64,000 nt of DNA from Hippopus hippopus (taxonomy: Eukaryota; Mollusca; Bivalvia; Cardiida; Cardiidae), in NCBI GenBank assembly GCA_946811185.2, contig OX328110.1:11946516-12010515 (forward strand), in the 5' to 3' direction. The notes under the pieces were generated by a model. It saw only the letters and a program-made list of their open reading frames with translations, was not told where the DNA came from and did not search any database. Positions within the stretch are counted from its first letter, which is position 1. Every line of letters begins with the position of its first letter. Of this stretch, positions 35,157 to 48,124 are shown one piece after another. The position numbers were made by a program, and so were the translations under genes.

Positions 35157-35416
35157 CTTGTTCTGGCAAAAGTTGACTCGATGCATCTATGAGATCCATG
35201 ACACCAAGCAATTTATCACATAATTATGGCTCCATAAAATCCATTTTTCTAACAACCGACTGACTCGTGATGTACACTTGTTTTTTAACATTCAGAAAAT
35301 TTATTAAAGGCAAAAAGCTGCGGCCCAAGACTAGCCTGTGTGAAATTGCAAAGGCAGACCTGAGTCGATACTTTTTGGACATGCATTAAGCCCCCTTTTC
35401 AAAAAACATGGCTCAT
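35157..35416. repeat. Family B element, diverged
   Basis: GATGCATCTATGAGATCCAT, decayed hairpin and AAGCCCCCTTTTCAAAAAAC end. Confidence 0.65.
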
Positions 35417-35668
35417 TCGGAAAGTATACTTGTAAATTTCATGAGGTTTTTTTTTTTGTTTCAGCTTTTTGCAACACAGTCCTTCCTTATACGACCATGA
35501 CGTAGAAACTTTTGAAAAGGTTGGGGGAAAAGCAGTTTTCCGCAGTTGTTTCTGCCCTTTCGAAGAAAATTCCAACGAAATGAGCAACTTTTGATATGCT
35601 GCCTGCATACGCTTCTCATAAAATCTTTGAACGACAATAAAAAAAAAAGTCTGGTAATGAGTAAATAC

Positions 35669-35938
35669 GATATGTTCTGAAACACGTGAAAAGGGGCATT
35701 CGGACATTTGCGTAAAGTGTCATCTCGGATCAGCCTGCGCAGTCCGCACAGGCTAATCCGAAACGACACTTTCCGTATTTATGTAATTTTCTGTTTTGCG
35801 CAAGTCTACTGAAAAACAAAATCTAATGTAGTCATAAAGTGCCGTCTCGGACTAGCCTGCGCGGACTGCGCAGGCTGATCTGAGACGACACTTCACGCAA
35901 ATGTCCGAATGCCCCTTTTCACTGTTGCAGGCCATATA
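35669..35938. repeat. Family A element
   Basis: GATATGTTCTGAAACACGTG to TGTTGCAGGCCATATA with both hairpins present; 135 bp from the first NWD exon. Confidence 0.85.
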
Positions 35939-36636
35939 TACATGTATGCATAACTGGTTTATAAAAGAGGTGCACAATTTAGATAATAACAGCCATTATA
36001 TGCCACATATTTTACATGGTTTCAATAGGCCTATGCATGACTTCATTACAAAAAAAAAATAGGCTTACATACCTCTGAAATCGGTTTTCGGGGTCGCCTT
36101 ACTATGTCGTCTGCTTGAGTCAGGTATTTCTTCCAGGGGTCTGTCTCCGCCCTATTGGTCCCTTTCTATAGTTCCTCGTTCGATACTTTATCCAGCACTT
36201 CGAACCATGACATCCCCTTGCTTGATTTTCCATCTTGGTTTCCCTTGCTGTCCTTTAATTCACTTCCTGTCGAGTTTGATCCAGACGATCTGTTTGCTGT
36301 ATTTGGTGTAAACACGTCCGATTTGGCTTGAACAGTGACAAGCTTCTCTGACGCTGTGACACTCTTTTGTTTCTGTTTAATCGGAGACTGCTGTTGCTGC
36401 GCTGTTACTACGTTCTTTGACGGCCAACATCCCATTTTACAAGATATAATTTTTGGACATGTTTATCCATAAATAAACACTATAAACCTAATAATTATGT
36501 TTTGTACTGTTCGTTGCTCCAATCGACAGGCATGCGCCTGTTATGAGTTTCCAAAAATACCCGGTTAAAGATACATACACGAGTACATTCTTACCGCCAG
36601 AGAGAAAAAAAAAAAGTTTTTAAAATTTGACAGATT

Positions 36637-36870
36637 ATATGCAACACGCCAAAAAGGGGCATTCGGATATTTGCGTAAAGTGTCGTCCCGGAGACGACAC
36701 TTTCCGATTGTGTGTTGTTTTCTGTTTCACGCAAGTCTACTGTAGACAAAATCTAATATTGACGTAAAGTGCCGTCTCGGATTAGCCTGCGCGGACTGCG
36801 CAGGCTAATCCGAGACGACACTTTACGCAAATGTCCGAATGCCCTTTTTCGCATGTTGCACACCAATTAT
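36637..36870. repeat. Family A element with one hairpin deleted
   Basis: The first hairpin is collapsed to GTGTCGTCCCGGAGACGACAC; the second is full. Sits 200 bp upstream of the NWD start codon. Confidence 0.8.
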
Positions 36871-37890
36871 AGTATTGCTCAGAATTTAGTTACTTGTGTA
36901 AACAGAGATAACGTACTAACATATACATATGTTTTAAGGGTAAAAGAGACTCAAAAGAAACTCAAGAGATTTGTTCAAGGACCCGAATCTTGGTGAATAG
37001 AAAACTAGTTTGCGGTCGAAGCTGTAAACACTGGCAGGGCGTCACGGAAATTTATCGCTGGATTCCGCCAAAAGTCATTTACGATGTAATTTGTCATACA
37101 ACTCGTTCTTCCACGCGTTTTAGTTGTGGCGCCGCATAAGCGGCGGCACTATATTTTCATTCGCTTTTGAAAATTGCCTGTGGAGGTAGCCATATTTTTT
37201 ACTATATGGACTGGTTCAGTGTTTTTTTTTTTTAACATACATGTAAAAATACGGTACTTTTATTATCAGATCGAGCCCGTACCAACTTTGTTTTTCTATT
37301 TGGACTGGGGTTTTTTTTGTTGTTGTTTTTTTAACATGTAAAATACCATACTTTCATTTCCAGATCGTATCCCAGATAGCCCAGAGTTTTAAATATTTGT
37401 CATGTAGTATCATTACGTGGACCTCTACGAAGTTTGTTCAAGTGATGCCCTTGGCGTAAAAAATTAACCTGCTGTAATGTGCCCTATTTCAGTAAAAACT
37501 GATTTGCGGGGCCATTGATGTTATGCATCAACATTTTCTTGTATATATTCTTTGATTACCTCATTACGAACAAGACGGAGGTCACATAAGTCAAGCTATG
37601 GTACGTGTATCTGTCATGCGACATATATCGGATATCTTTGATTTGAAACAGGAAACGACAACAGTAATTTCTTTGGTGGCCTCCAGAAAATGAAATGCAT
37701 GTTCTATCGGTCGTAATGTAGGCAACCTTGCAACCGTCAAGAGCATTTTTTCGGTATTAAGATACATTTTAATTATCATACATGTAGTTTGATAAAGTAG
37801 AGATTAAATGGGTTAAAATTGGTCGAAAACTAGTATAGATATATCTTAAAACGCGGTACCGTTATACTAATGCTATTTTCACTATATTGA
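36871..37890. other. Intergenic, nothing firmly recognised
   Basis: Holds a short poly-T repeat pair (TTTTTTAACATGTAAAATAC-like at 37220 and 37325) and a weak inverted family I relative at 37590-37750. No gene seen. Confidence 0.4.
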
Positions 37891-37894
37891 CCGT

Positions 37895-38220
37895 TTACCT
37901 TACGAATCCGGGTTGACAAAAGGCCTTTGAAAACTTAGCGGGTAAAGGAGAAAATGCTGGTAATCACCGATTCCTCCCTTACCCACTATATTTCCAGCCC
38001 TTTTTAAGTGAAAAACAAAGCCCATTATTTTATACAAGTCCAAAATATTGTCATCTGGTGAAGAATTATATCTAACCCATTATCTTACGATTTAGCGTTG
38101 AAAAACTGCTTTTGAAAACATTGAAGGAAAAGGAAGAATTGCTGCTAACCAGCATTTTCTCCCTTACCCATCATGTTTTTCACCCTTCGTAAGGCAAAGC
38201 CCTTCATATAAATCCGGACA
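37895..38220. repeat. Two diverged family D elements
   Basis: Cores GAAAATGCTGGTAATCACCG (37950) and AATTGCTGCTAACCAGCATT (38137), both with missing halves. About 500 bp upstream of the DNAJC3 ERSE. Confidence 0.65.
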
Positions 38221-38745
38221 CAAAAACCAGTAAGCGTCGCACTACTGCTAGATTGCCTTCTGATCGTGGTAGTCAAAAGTAGTCCCTTGTGAAATCTTGC
38301 AGAAGTACTTTTGTTGCACTGTTTCATGGAACTGAGAGGGCTTGGTGATATTAATTTAGATTTGCTTCAAATCCGGGCAGAGGTGAACCACTTACATGTG
38401 TTTTTATTGTATTTTTACCGGACTGTTTTGTGTCATTTAGGAATAAAACTTTGGGGGTCATGGTCGTAAACACTTGAGAGGACAGATTCTAGGGTGCCTG
38501 TGTTGGTTGGGATTCAGCGGAAAACGCATTCAGTTAACTTTTTTTTTTTTAAGGACTTCTTTTAGGGCAACAGACGGATAAGCCAGTAAGCGATATGTGA
38601 AGCTTCAAAAATGCTCTATTTCACTCTACTTTCAATATGGCGAAAATCAGTGGTGTGACACCAGTGTGAACATCGAGTGTTTATTACAGCATTTTCATCA
38701 ATAATGATTCACCGTCTTCCTTTACCCGGAAATGGATAGTTTCGA

Positions 38746-38764
38746 CCAATCCGGGCAAACCACG
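38746..38764 (+). promoter_or_regulatory. ER stress response element (ERSE) of DNAJC3
   Basis: The sequence is CCAAT, nine bases (CCGGGCAAA), CCACG, an exact match to the ERSE consensus CCAAT-N9-CCACG bound by NF-Y together with ATF6/XBP1. It ends 80 bp before the DNAJC3 ATG and has the same orientation as the gene. DNAJC3 is a known unfolded-protein-response target in vertebrates, so position, spacing and gene identity agree. The transcription start is not visible. Confidence 0.8.
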
Positions 38765-38844
38765 ATCACAGAAATCGAAAGAAGAAATCAGAACTGTCAA
38801 AAGTAGACGTGTATCACGAAAATTAGAATGATCTGAGAGAAAAC

Positions 38845-41800
38845 ATGACGCCAACAACTGCAAACAATTACTTACAAATACTAAAATCGCTTTCTTTGAT
38901 TGTGTTATCGCTGGATTTTTATTTTGATGGTAAGATAAACATTTTAGGCACTTTGATTGCAATATGAAGTTCAACTTTAACTCTTTATCAAACAATCCGA
39001 AGTTTATACGACCCTGGCAGACAAAGCTTTTGAAAACATTGTGGGAAAAGGAGAAAATACTGGTAACCAGTATTTTCTCCTTTCCCCACCATGTTTCTTA
39101 CCCTTTAAAAATAATTCCACCCTTTGTCATATAGGAGCGTAAGCGAATTTCGCTAGTAATCGAATTTCGCCAACTATGTTCTCGGGCAATATTTTTGTAT
39201 CTCTGACATCATCCATTCACGGAAATGACTGATATCTTAGCAGCAAAGGTGTTTTGAACTGTCATTTGAATCTAATGACAGAAAAATACCTATCAATAGG
39301 AAAAAAGTTCATAAGCGACCTCTCACATGCTTTTCCCCGCCATTTTATTATCACTTTTCAGGTGTCTCCTTTATATGCAGATTTTAAAAGATTCTTTCAG
39401 CTTAAAACTTTTTTGTTTCGTCTATTTTCGGTTTGACAGGTTATCTTTTGAACTTTAATAGCCGAAATTTCGTATGGGGCACCTAAAGGGAAATATATCC
39501 AAATGAATGACAGAGGGGTCCTTATTCATTTTTTTCCTAAGAAAATAAATTGAATCAGGTACAAAAATCACTACAAAGACAAGAAAATACCTTTTTTCTG
39601 TGAGCTACAAAAGGTTATCTTTTTTTGGATTTACAGCCTGTTTATCCCCAACACTGTCATCCTGATTTAGATTGTAATATTTCAGTGCCACAGCAGAAAT
39701 AATTACACGAAAAATCACATAACTGTCGATTTTGTTTTTTGAGAGCTGCGTTTTGTTTTATGTTCTTCAGGTTTTCTCGAAGGAAGTAAATGTAGAGTTA
39801 ATATCCAAGGGAGGCAATGAATATTGCTGAAATGATGCTGTGAATTTTTTATTTCATTTTACCCTCTCTGGGGCCTCTAATTTTTGGAAAACCAGAGTTG
39901 TCGAAATTGGCTTACTCTTTTTATAGATGGCGACTTTGCACTGTCTCACTTCTAACGATGTTTTGACAGATAAATTTAGATGTTTAAGTGGTAAAAATTA
40001 TTTTTACAAAAGTATTTGAATACAAATGCATAGATATTTAACCATAAAGAAAATTACTATTGTTTTGTGCAATCTGCAAGAGCAGTTTCCCTTGCATTGG
40101 CGAAATTCGATTACACCAGTATACGCAAATACCTTTAATTTAGACAAGTCTAAAATTTTGTCATTTGGTAAAGTTAAATACTGTACTATAGTGTTATCAC
40201 TGAATACAGCATTCCTTCTTGAGATTGCTTTCACTAAATGGCTTTATATGGTGCATGTGAACTGGTACTATTGAAGCAAAATGATTATTTTGAAATTCAG
40301 AATTTTGCAAATAAAAATGATGGGAGAAAATGTGAATAGATAAAGTTTCCTTAAAAATCAAAATTGAAGGAAAAAAGATGTCAGAAATTGTTGTGGAACA
40401 GTAACACCTTAAGAACAGAGTGATTGAGATACTTACTTTTGAGAATTAGGATAGGTAGATAGACAGCAGAATTGATAGAGATTAGTGCAAGTTGTCAGAA
40501 CTTGTTTCTCAATCGATCTAAAATAAATATGTTTAAACTAATCACAATGTTAAAAGATCAACTGGTAAAAAGTGTTTAGACTTGGACATAATGGGTAGCA
40601 CAGATTACCAGAACTACAAATATATCTTATTTTGGCCTAATGATAAAGAGCTAACAAGGTAAACTTAGGCGGTCATTAACAGCAAGGAGTCGTTTATTGC
40701 AGGTGTTCATCGGGACAGGTTTGACTGTTCTCTAGAAAACACTGCAGCCAGTGGAGAGATTGCCTTAGCCACTAATCCCTCCCTTGGCCACAGTGCGCGA
40801 AAGTGGTTGGTTGCTTGACAAGAAAATGACTTACAGGATCAAATTCTTGTAACCGTATCTACCCAAAGGCTAACTTGCCCAGTTGAAATAGTGAAATTTA
40901 CATACAGAAAATTGGACGGACCTTTAATTTGTTGGAAATTAGCAAGTTACAAGTACTTGATAACTCATTTGCTGTACCCAGACCCAATCCTAGTAGGGCT
41001 GTCTCCAGGCACTGTACAGTATCCCTATCCCTAGCTTCTGAGGTTAGAGGCAGGGTACCATACCTGGAGACACTGCTTTTCCCCAGTTGTTCTTCAAAAG
41101 CCTCCTTCCCCAAGGTCATTCAAATTGTGTAGTAAAGGGTTGATATTCCTCTTTTTCTCTCGTTTGAAATTACCACAATAAATGCGTTTTTAAGAATTAC
41201 AGACGAAAAATCAGGCATTGAGGTTTAATGGCCATAATGGAATTGTTTTGATGAATACTTCATCCTTCACCACACAATCGCGAGTTTTAACAATCCTGAA
41301 AAAGAAGGCTTTTAAAAACATTGTGGGAAAAGGAGAAAATGCTGGTAACCAGCATTTTCTCCTGTTTCCACAATGTTTTCTACCCAATCAAAGAGAGAAA
41401 TCATCATCTTAGCTAAATAAAGGTTGTTGTCTGCAAATGCTTTGAATTTTATAGTGTACAAAATTTTATCCTATGGTAAAAGGTGAAGTACTATGTTTTC
41501 TATTTTCAGTGACACAAGCTGGCAGTGATGAAGCTAGTAAACATTTAGACATGGGAAAACAGATGTTAGCTGCTGGTAATCTTGTCGAGGCATTATCCCA
41601 CTTCGATCTCGCTGTTGGTAAGATCAGAAAATGTTGGTAACCAGCACAATGCCTTGAATTGCTTTCTAGTTCTACCCTTTTAATCCTTTACTACACAATC
41701 CTGATTTTTAGCAACCTCAATAGAAAAGGCTTTTGAAAACTTTGTGAGAAAAGGAGAAAAAGCTGGTCACCAGAATTTTCTCCTTTTCCTACAATGTTTG

Positions 41801-44800
41801 CTACCCTTCCGAAAACAAATATCAGTTTTTGACTCACTTTTATTTTGTTGTCTGCAAATGATTTTGTCTTGGACCAGTCAGGAATTTTGTTGTGTAGTGA
41901 AGAGTTAAACATAAATTTTACCATATTTGCCACATTAAGTTTGTTATAATTTGCAAATGCTTTTAATGTAGATGAGTCTAAAATTTTGTCATCTGATGCA
42001 ATGCAAAACTTTCTGTCCAGGTTTTTATGATGAAATGATATCTAAGTCCATTACAGTGTTATTACTCACAAGAACAGATTATTTTATTGTCCCATTGGGA
42101 GGTTATCTTTGGAAACTAAAAATAGTAACAGAGCAAAATTTATTGAGAATCTCCCAAATTATGGATGGTGTGATTTACAGTTACAACAGACTCTTTCATG
42201 ATGAAAATATAAAATAAGAAATTTACATAAAAGCAAGGAAAGTCCAGGGATTATGTTGATGAAATACTGGTATTTCCCAATTGTGCCATGGTATCATTAT
42301 GTTACCACTCTACTAAACAAACAGGAAGAGAGGTCATGGTACAGAAATTACTGGGGAACTGTTTTATTAACCCTTTACCACACAGTCCCAACTGAGGAAG
42401 AAGCCTTTTGAAAACATTGTGGAAAAAGGAGAAAATGCTGGTAACCAGCATTTTCTCCTTTTTCCACAATGTTTTCTAGTGTAACAAGACATATTCCATC
42501 ATTTGAACTTTGCCCAAATTTTTTTCTGCTAATGCTTTCAGCATGGAAAAGTCTATATTGTTTTTATGTGGTAAAGAGTTAACTCATATATGTACAGCTA
42601 TGTTAGGAAAAAATGTTGTTTTATTTACAGAACAGGATTCCAAGAATTATCTGACCTACTTCCGGAGAGCCACAGTATATTTGGCTATGGGTAAATCAAA
42701 ATCTGCCCTTCCTGATTTAGACAAAAGTATTCAACTCCGTCCAGGATTTTCAGCTGTAAGTGTTTAGTGTACAAGTCATCAAGCTTTCACCTCAATTTAT
42801 TTGCTTTTAAACCCTTTCCCAAACAATATACTTCAGACTTTTCCAAATTGGAAACATCTGCAGACAATAAATTTGAAACTGGAAAGCTTCAGTTCTATTG
42901 TAGAAAATACTGGATACCAGCATTTTCTCCTTTTCCCACAATGTTTTCTTAAGGCTTCTCTGTCAGGGTCATTAAAACTCAGGATTGGGTGGTTAAAGGA
43001 TAACCAATTACCAACAGGCCGGGAGTCCTGTATGGATCAGTTGTTTAGATGTTAGAATTATCATTTGGCTTGCAACACGTGAAAAGGGGCATTCGGACAT
43101 TTGCGTAAAGTGTCGTCTCGGATCAGCCTGCGCAGTCCGCGCAGTCTAATCCAAGACGGCACTTTACGACTACATTAGATTTTTCCCTACAGTAGACCTG
43201 CGTGAAACAGAAAACTACAAAAAATCGGAAGGTATTGTTTCGGATTAGCCTGCGCGGACTGCGCATGCTGATCCGAGACGACACTTTACGCAAATGTCCG
43301 AATGCCCCTTTTCACGTGTTGCAGGCCATTTAGAGGTTTAGGGTTCAATCCTTGTTTGCAGCACTGCACAGTCCCAGCCAAGGGCTTACAAAACCAAGGA
43401 AGTTCATTGATAAGTTAAATGTTGTACTGTGTAAGTGAAAATTATCAAAATTATGGTTAGAGCACAAACAAAACCAAACAGCCTTTTTTTAGGCCAACTG
43501 ACTCAAAAGAGAAACAGAAGAAGTCATTTGTGTGTTAACTCTAAATTTTACAAAATCTAAACCATCTGGCATGATGAGCTTTGAGGGATAGATCTCTTTT
43601 GCCCACAATGTTTTCAATCATTTATAGACAAATCCCATCAATTTAACCACATATTGATTTCTCCTCTGTAAGTGCTTTCAATATGGACCAGTCTAAAATT
43701 TTGTTGTTTGGTATAGAGTTGAAAAACATTGCTACCATGGGTGCAGCTTGCCAGTTCTATGCAGTTTATGGCTCACTTGTATCATTATTTTGTTTGTATT
43801 GGAGTTTACCACTGTTTTCATATCACAGCTGCCAGTGCTTCTACTCAGGTGTTTCCTGGCTTTCTCACACCAATACTGACACAACTTTCTTTCCAAGCCA
43901 TAGACTACTTTCTCACATGCATCACAAGTGAGAGGTGAAAAATTGCCATAAAGAAAGTTTGTGGCAACCAGGTATCAAACCCACAACCAGCAGGTCACTG
44001 GTCAGATATACTAACCATTGAACTGCCTGGCTGGGCACTTTGTTTCATTAGCAAGTAGAGTGATATGGTGCAATCCAGACCCTTGTGTTTATGTTATTTC
44101 CAAATTATCCAGAATTGTCTTCATATTTCTTTCAGGCCTTAATACAGAGAGGAAATGTTTACTTAAAACAAGGCAACCTTAAAGCTGCTGAAAGAGACTT
44201 CAGGGAGGTTGTAAGTATCAATACGTTGATAACTTCTTCTTCTGTTGACCAAGGTAAGTCTACGCTGTCCAGGTAGACTGACCTGGGTCAAAACGTTGTT
44301 GTTGTTGTTGTTGTTGTTAAATCTTCTTGATGTCGAAGCCTCAAAGGACACTCTACCCTCCAGGTTTAGTCAGTTGCTGGGCAAAATGGATTTTTGTTTT
44401 TATCCATAACTATGTGATAACTTGCTTAATGTAATGCCACAAAAGATACATTAAACCCTGCTTTGCTAGAGTGTTAATTGAATTTTTGTCTGCAAATGCT
44501 ATCAGTGTTTCTCCCAGAGCGTGTTTCTTGCGTTTTTGACGCAATGATTTCTTAGCTGACACACTAAAATTCATAGTGTGCGGTTTTTCTTATGCAACCA
44601 AAAAACAATAGTTTATAATGTACACCATGACGTCTAGCCGAAATACTAAGGGGCAAAATGAGGTTTGTATGCAGAGAAAGATTTCGTACGCCATGATTAT
44701 TTTATACATAGAGTTTATGATACGGCACCCAGTGTCTGAAACCGATTTTTTTGATAATTTATTTATAAATATCTGCCAGTACTGCACAAAAAAGAATTAG

Positions 44801-47800
44801 AGAACATGAATTGCTACCAACTGGCTTCTCTCTGACACAGTCACACATTTGAAACTCTTGTTTAGTAATAATTAACTAGGTACGGAATTACTATAGGAAG
44901 GTCAAATTGTCACCGCGCTTTAAACAGTCTGTGTATTCTAAACGCTTTCCGAAACAGAATAGCTGGTAAACCGAGAAAGAAAAACAGAAAGGACTTGCAG
45001 AATGTTTTGTTGTCCCTTCCACAAGTACACACCTCGAAACATGAAAAAAATGAAAAATCAACGAATGCAACAAATATCCAGGTCTTGTCAGACTAAGAAA
45101 AATAGTTTCAGTTCCGAGTCGGCGGAGTCACAGGGAAAGGTCCCTAAATGTGAATTTAAGTAGTTTTAAAAAAGCATTTATAAAGGTGACCCTCAAGATT
45201 TTTGTATGACCCCCAAAAATTTGGAATAGGGGTCACAAATCATCCTCAAAAATTTGAAGCTGGGGAGAATACTGAGCTATAAGTAGAAGCAGTCTAGAAT
45301 TTTGCTTTTTTAGGAAAAAGATAGCTTTTTACCATATCATCAGCATTTTCTCCTGTTTCCACAATGTTTTACAACCTTTCAAAGACAAATACCAGTGTTT
45401 GAATCATGTTTATTTTTGTCGTCTGCAAATGCTTTTAGGTTGGACATGTTTAAAATTTTTTGTTTGACAAAGAGTTAACCATTTACCAGACGACAAATCT
45501 TAGACTTGCCAAGATGGAAGCATTTGCTGACAACCAAATGATTGTGGCTCAAATAGTGGAGTTTGTCTTTGAAAGGGTAGAATACATTGTGGGAAAAGGA
45601 GAAAATGCTGATCTCTTTTTTCCACAATGTTTTCACCAGTCTTTTTCCTCAGGGTAATAAAACTCTGGATTGGTTGGGAAAGAGTTAAAAAAAAAAAGCG
45701 ATTGTGTAGAGGCGAGTTTCTTCATTTATGTTCAGTGACCTTTGGTATCTATGCGCCATAACACAGGATTTATTCATTTGTGTTGATATTTCAGTATAAC
45801 AACGACAATAGCAATACAGAAGCAATGGACATGTTACTGAGTATAGAGCCACTAGAAGCAGAGATTCAGACGGCAAAAACATTGTACCAGAGACACGATT
45901 ATGAAGGTGCTATACATCATTTATCTCGACCAATAGAGGTGAGTTTGTTTTGATCCAGTGTTATACATAATATGCCAGTCCTCTGGAGGTCATTGATGAC
46001 CCAAAGGGCTAGTAATCAAGAGATTGTGAGCGTGAATCACAGCTGGGTGGATGATGATTGATAAAAGTTATGGCTACAGGATTCATTTCTCTCTTGGAAC
46101 ATAGTTAAGACTTTGTTTCTGTGGGAGAGCACTCAGTGGCTTGAGTAAAGTGCATAGAACTGATGAAACTTTTACCAAATAGTCCTGTATTTTAGCACCC
46201 TTGGACAGATGACTTTGGAAATCATCAATGAGAATATTCAGGTAACCCTGTGGATGAACAAGGATTTAAGTACTACGAGGGCAATTCAAAAATAACACAG
46301 ACAAGCCAAATTACCAAGCTGTTTAATGTGATATTTTCATGACTATCTAATACAGTGTAGCCAAACATTTCTATAGCTTAGGTCTAAAATATCTCGGACA
46401 TCGGTTTGCTAGTTGTCTAGATACACCATGTTATGCTACATTACCATAGTGATCACGGTGCAGTATAAGTTACGTCGCCCGATGTTATCAACATCATTTA
46501 GGAAGACTCATCCTACAGCTTTTCCAACTTCTCACCCGTGCACTCTATACAATGTCTATACCTGTGGATCCATTCCTGGATAATGCTTTTGTAGCAATCC
46601 TTTTCGATCTCAGCTAATATGATCCTAGTTTCATACTTTGATTCCTCTGTTGCGTTCATCACATTGCTGATACTACTGACAAGTTTCTTGTCAATTTTTT
46701 GCTTTCTTCCCTGGCCTATGTCGTCCTCTACAGATGTATTTTCCTCCCAAAATGTCAGTGCCACTTGTAGACTAAGGCTTTGCACACCTTTGGCTTAAGC
46801 TCTGCTTTTTTCCAGCATCTCTCTTTTCTCAATTAGTGTTTTTGGAGTACAACACAGAACCTTATCATCTGACGTTGCTCCATGGCTTTGGACAATGTCA
46901 TGTTTTTTTCTCCAAAACAAATCTGGTTGCTTTGGTCAATAAATAGTTTTCAAGTAACCCTTGCGAATTTAACATTGAAATTCAACACAAACAATGATGT
47001 AAGATCATGCTAAATGTATGTGCAGTTTTACAATGTTTTGCCACTTTATATCAGTAGATATGAGCTCTGTCCTGCGATGTAAAAAATCGGATGTCGAAAT
47101 TCTATGGGTTGCACCGTGTGTCTAAACTTCCATTGCTATAACAGCCATAGGTTTGAGTAAAATTTAAGGATATCATAACCATATTAATTAATGAACTGGA
47201 ATTAAGTTGCACTTACCTATACCAGTTTTTATGCCTAAGTGTAAATATCAGAAGTCTCTACGTATTTTGTTGATTGCCCTTCGTACATTTACAGTCATCA
47301 TAAGTCAATAATTCTGTCTCAGCATTATATTTGCTTGTCTTTAACCCTTTACTACACAATCCCAAGTTTAAATGACCCTTTAGGAAGACGCCTTTTGAAA
47401 ACATTGTTGGAAAAGCAGGAAATGCTGGTAACCAGCATTTTCTGCTTTTCCCACAATGTTTTCTACCCAATCAAAGACAAATTCCATCATTTGAGCCACA
47501 TTTATTTTGTCGTCTGTAAATTCTTTCAATTCAGACAAGTCTACATTTTTTCGTGTGAAAAAGAATTTTAAAAAAAAGGGGGGGGTCCATTGGTTGTTCC
47601 TTGTTTGGTTGTACCATAGACCTACATAATGTACTGTTCTAGGTCTTAAAGTGGCTGTTTATTGAAGAAAACATTGTGGTATCGTTGTAGCCTTGTTGTC
47701 ATTTGCTTTTGACATTTTTTGATTTCTTTGTCAGTACATGTACTAAGATATTTTTCTTCAAAGATTTGAATGCTATTTTGCTTTTGAATTTTTTACAGTT

Positions 47801-48093
47801 GAGTCCATGGAACCCAGAGTTGAAAGAAATTAGAGCAGAATGTTTTATAGCCATTGGGGAACTATTTAAGGCAGCAACAGACTTGCGTGCCACAACAAAG
47901 TTACGGAACGATAACACCGCAGGATATTATAAACTCTGTAATCTATACTATCAAATGGGAGAAGCAGAGGATGCGTTATTGTAAGTTTGTATGATTAAAT
48001 AATATCTATGTATTAACCCTTAGAGCGCCAAAAAAAAACCCTATGTACATATATGTTCTAGAAATAAGACCAAAATAATTGCACTTTATGGTT

Positions 48094-48124
<31 letters not shown>

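Larger units (their letters stand above)
24801..36435 (-). pseudogene. NWD-type NACHT and WD-repeat protein gene, decayed
   Basis: Recognisable exons (minus): 36435-36073 (MGCWPSK start, N-myristoylation/palmitoylation-like), 33805-33667 (VVVFVSSTFTDTKAER, DUF4062-like), 32124-31989 (GTVDMRWGF), 29352 to about 28110 (NACHT P-loop VHGVSDCGKTA, Walker B LMLFLDSLDQ), then WD exons 27754-27545, 26349-26249, 25087-24801 (TGGDDSAVTIWD, TCSSDRTMKIW). Domain order matches NWD1/NWD2. These animal proteins are cytosolic NTPase scaffolds. Lesions: in-frame TAG 36168-36166, an extra T at 28708-28711, in-frame TGA 28456-28454 (where a Gly is expected in RFLGTT), a lost base near 27566, and a family B MITE joined to the NACHT exon at about 28110. 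The rest of the NACHT module and several WD repeats are absent, and no 3' end was found. Splice sites and phases elsewhere are intact, so decay is recent, or some lesions are assembly errors. Confidence 0.8.
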
